Below, piece by piece: positions 62,821 to 64,000 of a stretch of 64,000 bases of DNA; within the stretch, counting starts at the first letter, position 1, and each line of letters opens with the position of its first letter. Location of the stretch: NCBI RefSeq assembly GCF_003989795.1, contig NZ_RZHG01000030.1:156341-220340 (forward strand). The letters are read 5' to 3'. The DNA comes from Vreelandella andesensis. Lineage in GTDB: Bacteria > Pseudomonadota > Gammaproteobacteria > Pseudomonadales > Halomonadaceae. The notes beneath the pieces were generated by a model. The model saw only the letters and a program-made list of their open reading frames with translations. It made no database searches and was not told the origin of the DNA. Position numbers and translations under genes: made by a program.

Positions 62821-62913
62821 TTATTCGTCTTTTTTATCCTCGCTTTCACTAAGTAAAAAGTCTATTGCTGCTGCCATGCGCGCTACCAACTGATCGTCCA
62901 CCGCCTCTTGCAT
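62821..62913 (-). CDS. 30-codon gene between repressor and pL
   Basis: The frame encodes MQEAVDDQLVARMAAAIDFL and ends LSESEDKKDE, an acidic amphipathic helix with no known relative. CGGAGG lies five bases before the ATG (plus-strand 62919-62924), an almost ideal ribosome site, and a strong terminator follows. An inverted repeat of GCTAAAA/TTTTAGC (62979-63001) upstream could place it under the phage repressor. Its position between repressor and pL is where phages keep immunity or exclusion genes. Confidence 0.6.
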   Translation of the reverse strand: MQEAVDDQLVARMAAAIDFLLSESEDKKDE

Positions 62914-62978
62914 AAAACCTCCGTGTGAAAAGAATGTATGAATATACAGTTTAGCTGCTGGATGGTTAAAATCCAACC

Positions 62979-63001
62979 GCTAAAACTAGTTCATTTTTAG
63001 C
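62979..63001. repeat. Inverted repeat GCTAAAA / TTTTAGC, operator candidate
   Basis: GCTAAAA (62979-62985) and TTTTAGC (62995-63001) are inverted copies with a 9-bp spacer, near the promoter of the 30-codon gene and beyond the repressor terminator. The half-site is that of the pL/pR operators. Confidence 0.6.
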
Positions 63002-63033
63002 AGAGGTCGTGCAAAAACTAAACCTTTATAGGC

Positions 63034-63065
63034 AAAAAAAAGCCCCTAGCAGGCGGCCAGGGGCT
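63034..63065 (-). terminator. Intrinsic terminator of the repressor gene
   Basis: On the minus strand AGCCCCT (63065-63059) pairs with AGGGGCT (63047-63041), followed by seven U residues (63040-63034). It begins 13 bp after the repressor stop. Confidence 0.88.
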
Positions 63066-63077
63066 TAATGAGAATTT

Positions 63078-63521
63078 TTAAAGCAGTTTGTTGGCAATAT
63101 CACCCGATATAGCGGCTGGGTCGCGCTTCGCTTTCAGTTGGGCGTAGGTCTGTTTCATTAGTCCATCTAATTCGTCTTGGCTTATTTCAGGCTTTAGGCG
63201 CTGCACTAGCGGGAAAACAATGGTAGCCGCTTGTCCGACAGCTTTAGCATCGGCATCTCCACTATGACGCAGTGAATGAGGCTGCTCGTGTACTGATCCG
63301 GTTAGCCACTGCGCACTAACATTTAAATTGGCAGCTAGCTCTGCCCATTTATCAACATCCGGCACAACCAGGCCGCGCAACCATTTACTAGCTGTCTGCG
63401 CAGAAACGTCCATATCTTCCGCAAGGCGCGACGCCATGCCGTGCTCTTTGCCGTATTTAGCCGCGCACGCTTGCTTCAAGCGCTCCCCGAAAAGCTCCCT
63501 TTTATCTGGTTCTAGTCGCAT
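63078..63521 (-). CDS. CI-like phage repressor without peptidase domain
   Basis: The 147-residue product has an N-terminal helix-turn-helix (ASRLAEDMDVSAQTASKWLRGLVVPDVDKWAELAANLNVS) and a helical C terminus (SQDELDGLMKQTYAQLKAK). The S24 peptidase domain of lambda CI is missing, so RecA-stimulated self-cleavage is not expected; induction would need another route such as an antirepressor. GAGG lies 7 bases upstream of the ATG. Divergent cro and the shared operator support the role. Confidence 0.85.
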   Translation of the reverse strand: MRLEPDKRELFGERLKQACAAKYGKEHGMASRLAEDMDVSAQTASKWLRGLVVPDVDKWAELAANLNVSAQWLTGSVHEQPHSLRHSGDADAKAVGQAATIVFPLVQRLKPEISQDELDGLMKQTYAQLKAKRDPAAISGDIANKLL

Positions 63522-63609
63522 ATCTAACCGCCTCGAAATCTAATTAGTAAGCCCTTTCTTCTATTCTGGCCTAAGCATTGAAATCTAGCAAGCGCTGCGC
63601 TCGTTTAGT

Positions 63610-63638
63610 TTGCTCGTTCGCCATTTACGTGCTAAATT
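63610..63638 (+). promoter_or_regulatory. Rightward phage promoter pR with operator
   Basis: TTGCTC (63610-63615) and TAAATT (63633-63638) with a 17-bp spacer drive cro. GTGCTAAA (63629-63636) overlaps the -10 exactly as it does at pL, which identifies it as a repressor or Cro operator. Confidence 0.65.
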
Positions 63639-63673
63639 GCGCACTATACAAGCAATTATTAAACCGGAACGCT

Positions 63674-63910
63674 ATGATGCTTAAAGAAATCATCGACTCG
63701 ATTGGAACCAATCGACTCGCCAGAGAGTGCGGTGTGACAGACGTTGCGGTGGTGAGCTGGAAGCAAAAAGGATTGCCAGTTCGCAGAGGTAACGCACAGA
63801 AGCGCCGCGCCCACTACGAGCGAGTTATTGCACGTATGGCAGGAATGAAAGTAGGGGAGCTAAGAGAGCTTCTCGCAAAGGAAGAGGCTGAGCACAAGCA
63901 AGCAGCCTAA
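63674..63910 (+). CDS. Cro-like (YdaS-type) phage regulator
   Basis: The 78-residue product has a helix-turn-helix MLKEIIDSIGTNRLARECGVTDVAVVSWKQKGLPVRR, typical of Cro/YdaS proteins, and a basic/acidic tail. It is divergent from the repressor with a 152-bp gap. GGAAC lies 4 bases before ATG at 63674, and a second ATG follows one codon later. It should turn off repressor expression in lytic growth. Confidence 0.85.
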   Translation: MMLKEIIDSIGTNRLARECGVTDVAVVSWKQKGLPVRRGNAQKRRAHYERVIARMAGMKVGELRELLAKEEAEHKQAA

Positions 63911-63916
63911 ACGCAA

Positions 63917-63952
63917 AAAGCCCGGCGCGCTGGGGAGCGAGAACCGGGCTTT
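63917..63952 (+). terminator. tR1-like hairpin after cro
   Basis: AAAGCCCGG (63917-63925) pairs perfectly with CCGGGCTTT (63944-63952) with an 18-base loop. The T-run is short. Its place after cro resembles lambda tR1. Confidence 0.6.
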
Positions 63953-63982
63953 AAATACACAACGTGTTGAAGGAATTAAAGC

Positions 63983-64000
63983 ATGGATAACGAAGATCAG
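63983..64000 (+). CDS. Start of next rightward phage gene, truncated by window
   Basis: ATG at 63983 (MDNEDQ) has AAGGA 8 bases upstream and lies just after the cro hairpin, the usual place for a cII-type gene. Only six codons are visible, so identity is unknown. Confidence 0.5.

Larger units (their letters stand above)
51491..64000. mobile_element. Temperate phage, left arm, integrated in tRNA-Ile(CAU)
   Basis: From the tRNA 3' end to the window edge there are about 25 genes: integrase, an excisionase-like gene, GIY-YIG and HNH nucleases, SSB, a YqaJ exonuclease and Erf annealase, many short overlapping genes of phage type, a repressor and a cro-like gene. Nearly all run leftward from pL with ATGA overlaps. 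No capsid, tail or lysis genes are seen, so the right arm must lie beyond 64,000. Confidence 0.95.

Noticed and set aside
51510..64000. Search for attR, capsid, tail or lysis genes
   Set aside because: None visible; no second copy of the tRNA 3' end is present in the window, so the right end lies outside.

Overview
The window is a gammaproteobacterial chromosome segment, most likely from the Halomonas/Vreelandella group. The protein sequences look oceanospirillalean. Base composition is moderate, and there is a large investment in compatible-solute uptake (a BCCT carrier and a ProXWV betaine ABC system). Species cannot be fixed from sequence reading alone.

Positions 1-51,400 are chromosomal backbone. 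A stationary-phase block (surE end, pcm, a DUF368 membrane protein, nlpD, rpoS) is followed by alr, an lpxL-type acyltransferase, speD and an OsmC-like protein. Next comes an envelope block: murU and amgK run leftward, and lptD-surA-pdxA-rsmA-apaG-apaH-cca run rightward. Then folate genes (folB, folK), plsY, tsaD and the macromolecular synthesis cluster rpsU-dnaG-rpoD. After that come formaldehyde detoxification (LysR, frmA, S-formylglutathione hydrolase), mtgA, a DMT permease, a CBS/DUF294 protein with a DEDDh exonuclease, and the osmolyte block (BCCT, UspA-like, ProX, ProW, ProV). A lipoprotein, a sigma54-type two-component pair, a PQQ-type sugar dehydrogenase, an AEC permease, a LysR regulator, a Fur-controlled TonB receptor, an ABC exporter and a YceI-like protein complete the backbone. 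Six or seven gene ends carry exact or near-exact tandem repeats of 11-17 bp that overlap or touch the stop codon.

Positions about 51,490-64,000 are the left part of a temperate phage integrated at the 3' end of a tRNA-Ile(CAU) gene. Almost all genes run leftward from a promoter (pL, about 62,715-62,743) through two unfamiliar genes, a string of small overlapping genes, an Erf annealase / YqaJ exonuclease / SSB recombination module, HNH and GIY-YIG nucleases, and an excisionase-like gene overlapping the integrase. A repressor gene and a cro-like gene diverge at 63.5 kb. The pL and pR promoters share the operator word GTGCTAAA. The right arm and attR lie outside the window.

The most unusual feature is the roughly 730-nt leader between pL and the first left-operon gene. 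It begins with a good boxA (GCTCTTTA). It then carries five clusters of hairpins whose stems change in compensating ways from copy to copy, including GAAA-capped hairpins. The clusters are separated by tracts of exactly 11, 11, 13 and 11 pentamers, CCNNN on the plus strand and NNNGG in the RNA. Several intrinsic terminators lie inside the operon downstream. Together these suggest an RNA-based antitermination or RNA-protein assembly system that I do not recognise as described. A second multi-hairpin RNA candidate lies at 60,746-60,937, and a 30-codon gene with a strong ribosome site lies between the repressor and pL.
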